Of a stretch of 64,000 nt of DNA, positions 1 through 15,200 are shown piece after piece (the first letter of the stretch is position 1; each line of letters starts with the position of its first letter). Both the position numbers and the translations under genes were made by a program. The DNA lies in assembly GCA_036172665.1 (NCBI GenBank), contig JAYKNF010000013.1, positions 5,208,001 to 5,272,000 on the forward strand, given 5' to 3'. This DNA is from Prosopocoilus inquinatus. Lineage: Eukaryota; Arthropoda; Insecta; Coleoptera; Lucanidae. The notes below the pieces were generated by a model. It did not search any database. It was not told the origin of the DNA and was given only the letters and a program-made list of their open reading frames with translations.

Positions 1-2989
1 AGATACGAAATTTTCGGACGCAGCAGCAGCTGGAAATAGTTTTAAACGAAACAACACATATTAGCGTTGTTCCTGTGATGTATCTAATCGATCCTTACTC
101 ATCTATCATGTTATTTGACGTTTGGACGGACTCCAGTAACTCTGATGTGAGATACAAAGTTCTCGGACGCAGCAGAAGCTGGAAATAGTTTTGAACGAAG
201 CAACACGTATTAGCGTTGTTCCTGTGATGTATCTAAACGATCCTTACTTATCTAACATATTATATGACGTTTGGATGGACTCCAGTAAGTCTGATGTGAG
301 ATACAAAGTTTTTGGACGCAGCAGCAGCTGGAAATAGTTTTAAACGAAACAACACGTATTAGCGTTGTTCCTGTGCTGTATCTAATCGATCCTTACTTAT
401 CTATCATGTTATTTGACGTTTCGATGGACTCCAGTAACTCTGATGTGAGATACGACGTTTTCGGACGCAGCAGAAGCTGGAAATAGTTTTAAACGAAACA
501 ACACATATTAGCGTTGTTCCTGTGATGTATCTAATCGATCCTTACTCATCTATCATGTTATTTGAAGTTTGGACGGACTCCAGTAACTCTGATGTGAGAT
601 ACAAAGTTCTCGGACACAGCAGAAGCTGGAAATAGTTTTGAACGAAACAACACGTATTAGCGTTGTTCCTGTGATGTATCTAAACGATCCTTACTTATCT
701 AACATGTTATTTGACGTTTGGATGGACTCCAGTAACTCTAATGTGAGATACGAAATTTTCGGACGCAGCAGCAGCTGGAAATAGTTTTAAACGAAACAAC
801 ACATATTAGCGTTGTTCCTGTGATGTATCTAATCGATCCTTACTCATCTATCATGTTATTTGACGTTTGGACGGACTCCAGTAACTCTGATGTGAGATAC
901 AAAGTTCTCGGACGCAGCAGAAGCTGGAAATAGTTTTGAACGAAACAACACGTATTAGCGTTGTTCCTGTGATGTATCTAAACGATCCTTACTTATCTAA
1001 CATAATATATGACGTTTGGATGGACTCCAGTAAGTCTGATGTGAGATACAAAGTTTTTGGACGCAGCAGCTGCTGGAAATAATTTTAAACGAAACAACAC
1101 GTATTAGCGTTGTTCCTGTGCTGTATCTAATCGATCCTTACTTATCTGTCATGTTATTTGACGTTTCGATGGACTCCAGTAACTCTGATGTGAGATACGA
1201 CGTTTTCGGACGCAGCAGAAACTGGAAATAGTTTTTAACGAAACAACACATATTAGCGTTGTTCCTGTGATGTATCTAATCGATCCTTACTTATCTATCA
1301 TGTTATTTGACGTTTGGATCGACTCCAGTAACTCTGATGTGATATACGAAGTTCTCGGGCGCAGCAGAAGCTGGAAATAGTTTTAAACGAAACAGCACGC
1401 ATTAGCGTTGTTCCTGTGATGTATCTAATCGATCCTTACTCACCTATCATGTTATTTGGCGTTTCGATGGACTCCAGTAACTCTGATGTGAGATACAAAG
1501 TTTACGGACGCAGCAGAAGCTGGAAATAGTTTTAAATGAAACAACACGTATTAGCGTTGTTCCTGTGATGTATCTAATCGATCCTTACTCATCTATCATG
1601 TTATTTGACGTTTGGATGGACTCCAGTAACCCTGATGTGAGATACGAAATTTTCGGACGCAGCAGCAGCTGGAAATAGTTTTAAACGAAACAACACATAT
1701 TAGAGTTGTTCCTGTTATGTATCTAATCGATCCTTACTCATCTATCATGTTATTTGGCGTTTCGATGGACTCCAGTAACTTTGATGTGAGATACGAAGTT
1801 CTCGGACGCAGCTGAAGCTGGAAATAGTTTTAAACGAAACAACACGTATTAGCGTTGTTCCTGTGATGTATCTAATCGATCCTTACTTAGCTACTATGTT
1901 ATTTGACGTTTCGATGGACTCCAGTAACTCTAATGTGAGATACGAAATTTTCGGACGCAGCAGCAGCTGGAAATAGTTTTAAACGAAACAACACATATTA
2001 GCGTTGTTCCTGTGATGTATGTAATCGATCCTTACTCATCTATCATGTTATTTGACGTTTGGACGGACTCCAGTAACTCTGATGTGAGATACAAAGTTCT
2101 CGGACGCAGCAGAAGCTGGAAATAGTTTTGAACGAAACAACACGTATTAGCGTTGTTCCTGTGATGTATCTAAACGATCCTTACTTATCTAACATATTAT
2201 ATGACGTTTGGATGGACTCCAGTAAGTTTGATGTGAGATACAAAGTTTTTGGACGCAGCAGCTGCTGGAAATAGTTTTAAACGAAACAACACGTATTAGC
2301 GTTGTTCCTGTGCTGTATCTAATCGATCCTTACTCATCTATCATGTTATTTGGCGTTTCGATGGACTCTGATGTGAGATACAAAGTTTACGGACGCAGCA
2401 GAAGCTGGAAATAGTTTTGAACGAACCAACACGCATTAGCGTTGTTCCTGTGATGTATCTAAACGATCCTTACTTATCTAACATGTTATTTGACGTTTCG
2501 ATGGACTCCAGTAACTCTGATGTGAGATACGACGCTTTCGGACGCAGCAGAAGCTGGAAATAGTTTCTAACGAAACAACACGCATTAGCGTTGTTCCTGT
2601 GATGTATCTAATCGATCCTTACTCATCTATCATGTTATTTGGCGTTTCGATGGACTCTGATGTGAGATACAAAGTTTACGGACGCAGCAGAAGCTGGAAA
2701 TAGTTTTAAATGAAACAACACGTATTAGCGTTGTTCCTGTGATGTATCTAATCGATCCTTACTCATCTATCATGTTATTTGACGTTTGGATGGACTCCAG
2801 TAACCCTGATGTGAGATACGAAATTTTCGGACGCAGCGGAAGCTGGAAATAGTTTTAAACGAAACAACACGCATTAGCGTTGTTCCTGTGATGTATCTAA
2901 TCGATCCTTACCCATCTATCATGTTATTTGTCGTTTCGATGGACTCTAGTAATTCTGATGTGAGATACGAAGTTTTTGGACGCAGCAGG

Positions 2990-5900
2990 AGCTGGAAATA
3001 GTTTTGAACGAAACAACACGTATTAGCGTTGTTCCTGTGATGTATCTAAACGATCCTTACCCATCTATCATGTTATTTGTCGTTTCGATGGACTCTAGTA
3101 ATTCTGATGTGAGATACGAAGTTTTTGGACGCAGCAGGAGCTGGAAATAGTTTTGAACGAAACAACACGTATTAGCGTTGTTCCTGTGATGTATCTAAAC
3201 GATCCTTACTTATCTAACATGTTATTTGACGTTTGGATGGACTCCAGTAAGTCTGATGTGAGATACAAAGTTTTTGACGCAGCAGGAGCTGGAAATAGTT
3301 TTAAACGAAACAACACGTATTAGCGTTGTTCCTGTGCTGTATCTAATCGATCCTTACTTATCTATCATGTTATTTGACGTTTCGATGGACTCCAGTAACT
3401 CTGATGTGAGATACGACGTTTTCGGACGCAGCAGAAGCTGGAAATAGTTTTTAACGAAACAACACGCATTAGCGTTGTTCCTGTGATGTATCTAATCTAT
3501 CCTTACTCATCTATCATGTTATTTGGCGTTTCGATGGACTCCAGTAACTTTGATGTGAGATACGAAGTTCTCGGACGCAGCTGAAGCTGGAAATAGTTTT
3601 AAACGAAACAACACGTATTAGCGTTGTTCCTGTGATGTATCTAATCGGTCCTTACTTAGCTACTATGTTATTTGACGTTTCGATGGACTCCAGTAACTCT
3701 AATGTGAGATACGAAATTTTCGGACGCAGCAGCAGCTGGAAATAGTTTTAAACGAAACAACACATATTAGCGTTGTTCCTGTGATGTATCTAATCGATCC
3801 TTACTCATCTATCATGTTATTTGACGTTTGGATGGACTCCAGTAACCCTGATGTGAGATACGAAATTTTCGGACGCAGCGGAAGCTGGAAATAGTTTTAA
3901 ACGAAACAACACGCATTAGCGTTGTTCCTGTGATGTATCTAATCGATCCTTACCCATCTATCATGTTATTTGTCGTTTCGATGGACTCTAGTAATTCTGA
4001 TGTGAGATACGAAGTTTTTGGACGCAGCAGGAGCTGGAAATAGTTTTGAACGAAACAACACGTATTAGCGTTGTTCCTGTGATGTATCTAAACGATCCTT
4101 ACTTATCTAACATGTTATTTGACGTTTGGATGGACTCCAGTAAGTCTGATGTGAGATATAAAGTTTTTGGACGCAGCAGGAGCTGGAAATAGTTTTGAAC
4201 GAAACAACACGTATTAGCGTTGTTCCTGTGATGTATCTAAACGATCCTTACTTATCTATCATGTTATTTGACGTTTCGATGGACTCCAGTAACTCTGATG
4301 TGAGATACGACGTTTTCGGACGCAGCAGAAGCTGGAAATAGTTTTTAACGAAACAACACGCATTAGCGTTGTTCCTGTGATGTATCTAATCGATCCTTAC
4401 TCATCTATCATGTTATTTGGCGTTTCGATGGACTCCAGTAACTTTGATGTGAGATACGAAGTTCTCGGACGCAGCTGAAGCTGGAAATAGTTTTAAACGA
4501 AACAACACGTATTAGCGTTGTTCCTGTGATGTATCTAATCGGTCCTTACTTAGCTACTATGTTATTTGACGTTTCGATGGACTCCAGTAACTCTAATGTG
4601 AGATACGAAATTTTCGGACGCAGCAGCAGCTGGAAATAGTTTTAAACGAAACAACACATATTAGCGTTGTTCCTGTGATGTATCTAATCGATCCTTACTC
4701 ATCTATCATGTTATTTGACGTTTGGACGGACTCCAGTAACTCTGATGTGAGATACAAAGTTCTCGGACGCAGCAGAAGCTGGAAATAGTTTTGAACGAAG
4801 CAACACGTATTAGCGTTGTTCCTGTGATGTATCTAAACGATCCTTACTTATCTAACATATTATATGACGTTTGGATGGACTCCAGTAAGTCTGATGTGAG
4901 ATACAAAGTTTTTGGACCCAGCAGCAGCTGGAAATAGTTTTAAACGAAACAACACGTATTAGCGTTGTTCCTGTGCTGTATCTAATCGATCCTTACTTAT
5001 CTATCATGTTATTTGACGTTTCGATGGACTCCAGTAACTCTGATGTGAGATACGACGTTTTCGGACGCAGCAGAAGCTGGAAATAGTTTTAAACGAAACA
5101 ACACATATTAGCGTTGTTCCTGTGATGTATCTAATCGATCCTTACTCATCTATCATGTTATTTGACGTTTGGACGGACTCCAGTAACTCTGATGTGAGAT
5201 ACAAAGTTCTCGGACACAGCAGAAGCTGGAAATAGTTTTGAACGAAACAACACGTATTAGCGTTGTTCCTGTGATGTATCTAAACGATCCTTACTTATCT
5301 AACATGTTATTTGACGTTTGGATGGACTCCAGAAACTCTAATGTGAGATACGAAATTTTCGGACGCAGCAGCAGCTGGAAATAGTTTTAAACGAAACAAC
5401 ACATATTAGCGTTGTTCCTGTGATGTATCTAATCGATCCTTACTCATCTATCATGTTATTTGACGTTTGGACGGACTCCAGTAACTCTGATGTGAGATAC
5501 AAAGTTCTCGGACGCAGCAGAAGCTGGAAATAGTTTTGAACGAAGCAACACGTATTAGCGTTGTTCCTGTGATGTATCTAAACGATCCTTACTTATCTAA
5601 CATGTTATTTGACGTTTGGATGGACTCCAGTAACTCTAATGTGAGATACGAAATTTTCGGACGCAGCAGAAGCTGGAAATAGTTTTGAACGAAACAACAC
5701 GTATTAGCGTTGTTCCTGTGATGTATCTAAACGATCCTTACTTATCTAACATATTATATGACGTTTGGATGGACTCCAGTAAGTCTGATGTGAGATACAA
5801 AGTTTTTGGACGCAGCAGCTGCTGGAAATAGTTTTAAACGAAACAACACGTATTAGCGTTGTTCCTGTGCTGTATCTAATCGATCCTTACTCATCTATCA

Positions 5901-8900
5901 TGTTATTTGGCGTTTCGATGGACTCTGATGTGAGATACAAAGTTTAAGGACGCAGCAGAAGCTGGAAATAGTTTTGAACGAACCAACACGCATTAGCGTT
6001 GTTCCTGTGATGTATCTAAACGACCCTTACTTATCTAACATATTATATGACGTTTGGATGGACTCCAGTAAGTCTGATGTGAGATACAAAGTTTTTGGAC
6101 GCAGCAGCTGCTGGAAATAGTTTTAAACGAAACAACACGCATTAGCGTTGTTCCTGTGATGTATCTAATCGATCCTTACCCATCTATCATGTTATTTGTC
6201 GTTTCGATGGACTCTAGTAATTCTGATGTGAGATACGAAGTTTTTGGACGCAGCAGGAGCTGGAAATAGTTTTGAACGAAACAACACGTATTAGCGTTGT
6301 TCCTGTGATGTATCTAAACGATCCTTACCCATCTATCATGTTATTTGTCGTTTCGATGGACTCTAGTAATTCTGATGTGAGATACGAAGTTTTTGGACGC
6401 AGCAGGAGCTGGAAATAGTTTTGAACGAAACAACACGTATTAGCGTTGTTCCTGTGATGTATCTAAACGATCCTTACTTATCTAACATGTTATTTGACGT
6501 TTGGATGGACTCCAGTAAGTCTGATGTGAGATACAAAGTTTTTGACGCAGCAGGAGCTGGAAATAGTTTTAAACGAAACAACACGTATTAGCGTTGTTCC
6601 TGTGCTGTATCTAATCGATCCTTACTTATCTATCATGTTATTTGACGTTTCGATGGACTCCAGTAACTCTGATGTGAGATACGACGTTTTCGGACGCAGC
6701 AGAAGCTGGAAATAGTTTTTAACGAAACAACACGCATTAGCGTTGTTCCTGTGATGTATCTAATCTATCCTTACTCATCTATCATGTTATTTGGCGTTTC
6801 GATGGACTCCAGTAACTTTGATGTGAGATACGAAGTTCTCGGACGCAGCTGAAGCTGGAAATAGTTTTAAACGAAACAACACGTATTAGCGTTGTTCCTG
6901 TGATGTATCTAATCGGTCCTTACTTAGCTACTATGTTATTTGACGTTTCGATGGACTCCAGTAACTCTAATGTGAGATACGAAATTTTCGGACGCAGCAG
7001 CAGCTGGAAATAGTTTTAAACGAAACAACACATATTAGCGTTGTTCCTGTGATGTATCTAATCGATCCTTACTCATCTATCATGTTATTTGACGTTTGGA
7101 TGGACTCCAGTAACCCTGATGTGAGATACGAAATTTTCGGACGCAGCGGAAGCTGGAAATAGTTTTAAACGAAACAACACGCATTAGCGTTGTTCCTGTG
7201 ATGTATCTAATCGATCCTTACCCATCTATCATGTTATTTGTCGTTTCGATGGACTCTAGTAATTCTGATGTGAGATACGAAGTTTTTGGACGCAGCAGAA
7301 GCTGGAAATAGTTTTTAACGAAACAACACGCATTAGCGTTGTTCCTGTGATGTATCTAATCTATCCTTACTCATCTATCATGTTATTTGGCGTTTCGATG
7401 GACTCCAGTAACTTTGATGTGAGATACGAAGTTCTCGGACGCAGCTGAAGCTGGAAATAGTTTTAAACGAAACAACACGTATTAGCGTTGTTCCTGTGAT
7501 GTATCTAATCGGTCCTTACTTAGCTACTATGTTATTTGACGTTTCGATGGACTCCAGTAACTCTAATGTGAGATACGAAATTTTCGGACGCAGCAGCAGC
7601 TGGAAATAGTTTTAAACGAAACAACACATATTAGCGTTGTTCCTGTGATGTATCTAATCGATCCTTACTCATCTATCATGTTATTTAACGTTTGGACGGA
7701 CTCCAGTAACTCTGATGTGAGATACAAAGTTCTCGGACGCAGCAGAAGCTGGAAATAGTTTTGAACGAAGCAACACGTATTAGCGTTGTTCCTGTGATGT
7801 ATCTAAACGATCCTTACTTATCTAACATATTATATGACGTTTGGATGGACTCCAGTAAGTCTGATGTGAGATACAAAGTTTTTGGACCCAGCAGCAGCTG
7901 GAAATAGTTTTAAACGAAACAACACGTATTAGCGTTGTTCCTGTGCTGTATCTAATCGATCCTTACTTATCTATCATGTTATTTGACGTTTCGATGGACT
8001 CCAGTAACTCTGATGTGAGATACGACGTTTTCGGACGCAGCAGAAGCTGGAAATAGTTTTAAACGAAACAACACATATTAGCGTTGTTCCTGTGATGTAT
8101 CTAATCGATCCTTACTCATCTATCATGTTATTTGACGTTTGGACGGACTCCAGTAACTCTGATGTGAGATACAAAGTTCTCGGACACAGCAGAAGCTGGA
8201 AATAGTTTTGAACGAAACAACACGTATTAGCGTTGTTCCTGTGATGTATCTAAACGATCCTTACTTATCTAACATGTTATTTGACGTTTGGATGGACTCC
8301 AGAAACTCTAATGTGAGATACGAAATTTTCGGACGCAGCAGCAGCTGGAAATAGTTTTAAACGAAACAACACATATTAGCGTTGTTCCTGTGATGTATCT
8401 AATCGATCCTTACTCATCTATCATGTTATTTGACGTTTGGACGGACTCCAGTAACTCTGATGTGAGATACAAAGTTCTCGGACGCAGCAGAAGCTGGAAA
8501 TAGTTTTGAACGAAGCAACACGTATTAGCGTTGTTCCTGTGATGTATCTAAACGATCCTTACTTATCTAACATGTTATTTGACGTTTGGATGGACTCCAG
8601 TAACTCTAATGTGAGATACGAAATTTTCGGACGCAGCAGAAGCTGGAAATAGTTTTGAACGAAACAACACGTATTAGCGTTGTTCCTGTGATGTATCTAA
8701 ACGATCCTTACTTATCTAACATATTATATGACGTTTGGATGGACTCCAGTAAGTCTGATGTGAGATACAAAGTTTTTGGACGCAGCAGCTGCTGGAAATA
8801 GTTTTAAACGAAACAACACGTATTAGCGTTGTTCCTGTGCTGTATCTAATCGATCCTTACTCATCTATCATGTTATTTGGCGTTTCGATGGACTCTGATG

Positions 8901-8930
8901 TGAGATACAAAGTTTAAGGACGCAGCAGAA
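2990..8930. repeat. Duplicated satellite block whose second copy lost two monomers
   Basis: About 2990-4010 matches 6258-7280 at an offset of 3,268 bp (TTTTTGACGC at 3271 and 6539). About 4320-5960 matches 7290-8930 at an offset of 2,970 bp (TTTGGACCCA at 4911 and 7881; CCAGAAACTC near 5330 and 8300). The offsets differ by 298 bp, exactly two monomers, so the second copy lacks the pair at about 4022-4320. The block at 4601 is also related to the start of the window at an offset of 4,600 bp. Confidence 0.75.
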
Positions 8931-9240
8931 GCTGGAAATAGTTTTGAACGAACCAACACGCATTAGCGTTGTTCCTGTGATGTATCTAAACGATCCTTAC
9001 TTATCTAACATGTTATTTGACGTTTCGATGGACTCCAGTAACTCTGATGTGAGATACGACGCTTTCGGACGCAGCAGAAGCTGGAAATAGTTTTTAACGA
9101 AACAACACGCATTAGCGTTGTTCCTGTGCTGTATCTAATCGATCCTTACTCATCTATCATGTTATTTGGCGTTTCGATGGACTCTGATGTGAGATACAAA
9201 GTTTAAGGACGCAGCAGAAGCTGGAAATAGTTTTGAACGA

Positions 9241-12200
9241 ACCAACACGCATTAGCGTTGTTCCTGTGATGTATCTAATCGATCCTTACTCATCTATCAT
9301 GTTATTTGGCGTTTCGATGGACTCCAGTAACTTTGATGTGAGATACGAAGTTCTCGGACGCAGCTGAAGCTGGAAATAGTTTTAAACGAAACAACACGCA
9401 TTAGCGTTGTTCCTGTGATGTATGTAATCGATCCTTACCCATCTATCATGTTATTTGTCGTTTCGATGGACTCCAGTAACTCTGATGTGAGATACAAAGT
9501 TTTTGGACGCAGCAGAAGCTGGAAATAGTTTTGAACGTAACAACACGTATTAGCGTTGTTCCTGTGATGTATCTAAACGATCCTTACTTATCTAACATAT
9601 TATATGACGTTTGGATGGACTCCAGTAAGTCTGATGTGAGATACAAAGTTTTTGGACGCAGCAGCTGCTGGAAATAGTTTTAAACGAAACAACACGTATT
9701 AGCGTTGTTCCTGTGCTGTATCTAATCGATCCTTACTTATCTATCATGTTATTTGACGTTTCGATGGACTCCAGTAACTCTGATGTGAGATACGACGCTT
9801 TCGGACGCAGCAGAAGCTGGAAATAGTTTGTAACGAAACAACACGCATTAGCGTTGTTCCTGTGATGTATCTAATCGATCCTTACTCATCTATCATGTTA
9901 TTTGGCGTTTCGATGGACTCTGATGTGAGATACAAAGTTTACGGACGCAGCAGAAGCTGGAAAAAGTTTTAAATGAAACAACACGTATTAGCGTTGTTCC
10001 TGTGATGTATCTAATCGATCCTTACTCATCTATCATGTTATTTGACGTTTGGATGGACTCCAGTAACCCTGATGTGAGATACGAAATTTTCGGACCCAGC
10101 GGTAGCTGGAAATAGTTTTAAACGAAACAACACGCATTAGCGTTGTTCCTGTGATGTATCTAACCGATCCTTACCCATCTATCATGTTATTTGTCGTTTC
10201 GATGGACTCTAGTAATTCTGATGTGAGATACGAAGTTTTTGGACGCAGCAGGAGCTGGAAATAGTTTTGAACGAAACAACACGTATTGGCGTTGTTCCTG
10301 TGATGTATCTAAACGATCCTTACTTATCTAACATGTTATTTGACGTTGGGATGGACTCCAGTAAGTCTGATGTGAGATACAAAGTTTTTGGACGCAGCAG
10401 GAGCTGGAAATAGTTTTAAACGAAACAACACGTATTAGCGTTGTTCCTGTGCTGTATCTAATCGATCCTTACTTATCTATCATGTTATTTGACGTTTCGA
10501 TGGACTCTAGTAACTCTGATGTGAGATACGACGTTTTCGGACGCAGCAGAAGCTGGAAATAGTTTTTAACGAAACAACACGCATTAGCGTTGTTCCTGTG
10601 ATGTATCTAATCGATCCTTACTCATCTATCATGTTATTTGGCGTTTCGATGGACTCCAGTAACTTTGATGTGAGATACGAAGTTCTCGGACGCAGCTGAA
10701 GCTGGAAATAGTTTTAAACGAAACAACACGTATTAGCGTTGTTCCTGTGATGTATCTAATCGATCCTTACTTAGCTACTATGTTATTTGACGTTTCGATT
10801 GACTCCAGTAACTCTAATGTGAGATACTAAATTTTCGGACGCAGCAGCAGCTGGAAATAGTTTTAAACGAAACAACACATATTAGCGTTGTTCCTGTGAT
10901 GTATCTAATCGATCCTTACTCATCTATCATGTTATTTGACGTTTGGACGGGCTCCAGTAACTCTGATGTGAGATACAAAGTTCTCGGACGCAGCAGAAGC
11001 TGGAAATAGTTTTGAACGAAGCAACACGTATTAGAGTTGTTCCTGTGATGTATCTAAACGATCCTTACTTATCTAACATATTATATGACGTTTGGATGGA
11101 CTCCAGTAAGTCTGATGTGAGATACAAAGTTTTTGGACGCAGCAGCAGCTGGAAATAGTTTTAAACGAAACAACACGTATTAGCGTTGTTCCTGTGCTGT
11201 ATCTAATCGATCCTTACTTATCTATCATGTTATTTGACGTTTCGATGGACTCCAGTAACTCTGATGTGAGATACGACGTTTTCGGACGCAGCAGAAGCTG
11301 GAAATAGTTTTAAACGAAACAACACATATTTGCGTTGTTCCTGTGATGTATCTAATCGATCCTTACTCATCTATCATGTTATTTGACGTTTGGACGGACT
11401 CCAGTAACTCTGATGTGAGATACAAAGTTCTCGGACACAGCAGAAGCTGGAAATAGTTTTGAACGAAACAACACGTATTAGCGTTGTTCCTGTGACGTAT
11501 CTAAACGATCCTTACTTATCTAACATGTTATTTGACGTTTGGATGGACTCCAGTAACTCTAATGTGAGATACGAAATTTTCGGACGCAGCAGCAGCTGGA
11601 AATAGTTTTAAACGAAACAACACATATTAGCGTTGTTCCTGTGATGTATCTAATCGATCCTTACTCATCTATCATGTTATTTGACGTTTGGACGGACTCC
11701 AGTAACTCTGATGTGAGATACAAAGTTCTCGGACGCAGCAGAAGCTGGAAATAGTTTTGAACGAAACAACACGTATTAGCGTTGTTCCTGTGATGTATCT
11801 AAACGATCCTTACTTATCTAACATATTATATGACGTTTGGATGGACTCCAGTAAGTCTGATGTGAGATACAAAGTTTTTGGACGCAGCAGCTGCTGGAAA
11901 TAGTTTTAAACGAAACAACACGTATTAGCGTTGTTCCTGTGCTGTATCTAATCGATCCTTACTTATCTATCATGTTATTTGTCGTTTCGATGGACTCTAG
12001 TAATTCTGATGTGAAATACGAAGTTTTTGGACGCAGCAGGAGCTGGAAATAGTTTTGAACGAAACAACACGTATTAGCGTTGTTCCTGTGATGTATCTAA
12101 TCGATCCTTACTCATCTATCATGTTATTTGACGTTTGGATGGACTCCAGTAACCCTGATGTGAGATACGAAATTTTCGGACGCAGCGGAAGCTGGAAATA

Positions 12201-15200
12201 GTTTTAAACGAAACAACACGCATTAGCGTTGTTCCAGTGATGTATCTAATCGATCCTTACTCATCTATCATGTTATTTGACGTTTGGACGGACTCCAGTA
12301 ACTCTGATGTGAGATACAAAGTTCTCGGACACAGCAGAAGCTGGAAATAGTTTTGAACGAATCAACACGTATTAGCGTTGTTCCTGTGATGTATCTAAAC
12401 GATCCTTACTTATCTAACATGTTATTTGATGTTTGGATGGACTCCAGTAACTCTAATGTGAGATACGAAATTTTCGGACGCAGCAGCAGCTGGAAATAGT
12501 TTTAAACGAAACAACACATATTAGCGTTGTTCCTGTGATGTATCTAACCGATCCTTACTCATCTATCATGTTATTTGACGTTTGGACGGACTCCAGTAAC
12601 TCTGATGTGAGATACAAAGTTCTCGGACGCAGCAGAAGCTGGAAATAGTTTTGAACGAAACAACACATATTAGCGTTGTTCCTGTGATGTATCTAATCGA
12701 TCCTTACTTATCTATCATGTTATTTGGCGTTTCGATGGACTCCAGTAACTTTGATGTGAGATACGAAGTTCTCGGACGCAGCTGAAGCTGGAAATAGTTT
12801 TAAACGAAACAGCACGTATTAGCGTTGTTCCTGTGATGTATCTAATCGGTCCTTACTTAGCTACTATGTTATTTGACGTTTCGATGGACTCCAGTAACTC
12901 TAATGTGAGATACGAAATTTTCGGACGCAGCAGCAGCTGGAAATAGTTTTAAACGAAACAACACATATTAGCGTTGTTCCTGTGATGTATCTAATCGATC
13001 CTTACTCATCTATCATGTTAATTGACGTTTGGACGGACTCCAGTAACTCTGATGTGAGATACAAAGTTCTCGGACGCAGCAGAAGCTGGAAATAGTTTTG
13101 AACGAAGCAACAAGTATTTGCGTTGTTCCTGTGATGTATCTAAACGATCCTTACTTATCTAACATATTATATGACGTTTGGATGGACTCCAGTAAGTCTG
13201 ATGTGAGATACAAAGTTTTTGGACGCAGCAGCAGCTGGAAATAGTTTTAAACGAAACAACACGTATTAGCGTTGTTCCTGTGCTGTATCTAATCGATCCT
13301 TACTTATCTATCATGTTATTTGACGTTTCGATGGACTCCAGTAACTCTGATGTGAGATACGACGTTTTCGGACGCAGCAGAAGCTGGAAATAGTTTTGAA
13401 CGAAACAACACGTATTAGCGTTGTTCCTGTGATGTATCTAAACGATCCTTACTCATCTATCATGTTATTTGACGTTTGGACGGACTCCAGTAACTCTGAT
13501 GTGAGATACAAAGTTCTCGGACGCAGCAGAAGCTGGAAATAGTTTTGAACGAAGCAACAAGTATTTGCGTTGTTCCTGTGATGTATCTAAACGATCCTTA
13601 CTTATCTAACATATTATATGACGTTTGGATGGACTCCAGTAAGTCTGATGTGAGATACAAAGTTTTTGGACGCAGCAGCAGCTGGAAATAGTTTTAAACG
13701 AAACAACACGTATTAGCGTTGTTCCTGTGCTGTATCTAATCGATCCTTACTTATCTAACATGTTATTTGACGTTTGGATGGACTCCAGTAACTCTAATGT
13801 GAGATACGAAATTTTCGGACGCAGCAGAAGCTGGAAATAGTTTTGAACGAAACAACACGTATTAGCGTTGTTCCTGTGATGTATCTAAACGATCCTTACT
13901 TATCTAACATATTATATGACGTTTGGATGGACTCCAGTAAGTCTGATGTGAGATACAAAGTTTTTGGACGCAGCAGCTGCTGGAAATAGTTTTAAACGAA
14001 ACAACACGTATTAGCGTTGTTCCTGTGCTGTATCTAATCGATCCTTACTCATCTATCATGTTATTTGGCGTTTCGATGGACTCTGATGTGAGATACAAAG
14101 TTTAAGGACGCAGCAGAAGCTGGAAATAGTTTTGAACGAACCAACACGCATTAGCGTTGTTCCTGTGATGTATCTAAACGACCCTTACTTATCTAACATA
14201 TTATATGACGTTTGGATGGACTCCAGTAAGTCTGATGTGAGATACAAAGTTTTTGGACGCAGCAGCTGCTGGAAATAGTTTTAAACGAAACAACACGCAT
14301 TAGCGTTGTTCCTGTGATGTATCTAATCGATCCTTACCCATCTATCATGTTATTTGTCGTTTCGATGGACTCTAGTAATTCTGATGTGAGATACGAAGTT
14401 TTTGGACGCAGCAGGAGCTGGAAATAGTTTTGAACGAAACAACACGTATTAGCGTTGTTCCTGTGATGTATCTAAACGATCCTTACCCATCTATCATGTT
14501 ATTTGTCGTTTCGATGGACTCTAGTAATTCTGATGTGAGATACGAAGTTTTTGGACGCAGCAGGAGCTGGAAATAGTTTTGAACGAAACAACACGTATTA
14601 GCGTTGTTCCTGTGATGTATCTAAACGATCCTTACTTATCTAACATGTTATTTGACGTTTGGATGGACTCCAGTAAGTCTGATGTGAGATACAAAGTTTT
14701 TGACGCAGCAGGAGCTGGAAATAGTTTTAAACGAAACAACACGTATTAGCGTTGTTCCTGTGCTGTATCTAATCGATCCTTACTTATCTATCATGTTATT
14801 TGACGTTTCGATGGACTCCAGTAACTCTGATGTGAGATACGACGTTTTCGGACGCAGCAGAAGCTGGAAATAGTTTTTAACGAAACAACACGCATTAGCG
14901 TTGTTCCTGTGATGTATCTAATCTATCCTTACTCATCTATCATGTTATTTGGCGTTTCGATGGACTCCAGTAACTTTGATGTGAGATACGAAGTTCTCGG
15001 ACGCAGCTGAAGCTGGAAATAGTTTTAAACGAAACAACACGTATTAGCGTTGTTCCTGTGATGTATCTAATCGGTCCTTACTTAGCTACTATGTTATTTG
15101 ACGTTTCGATGGACTCCAGTAACTCTAATGTGAGATACGAAATTTTCGGACGCAGCAGCAGCTGGAAATAGTTTTAAACGAAACAACACATATTAGCGTT

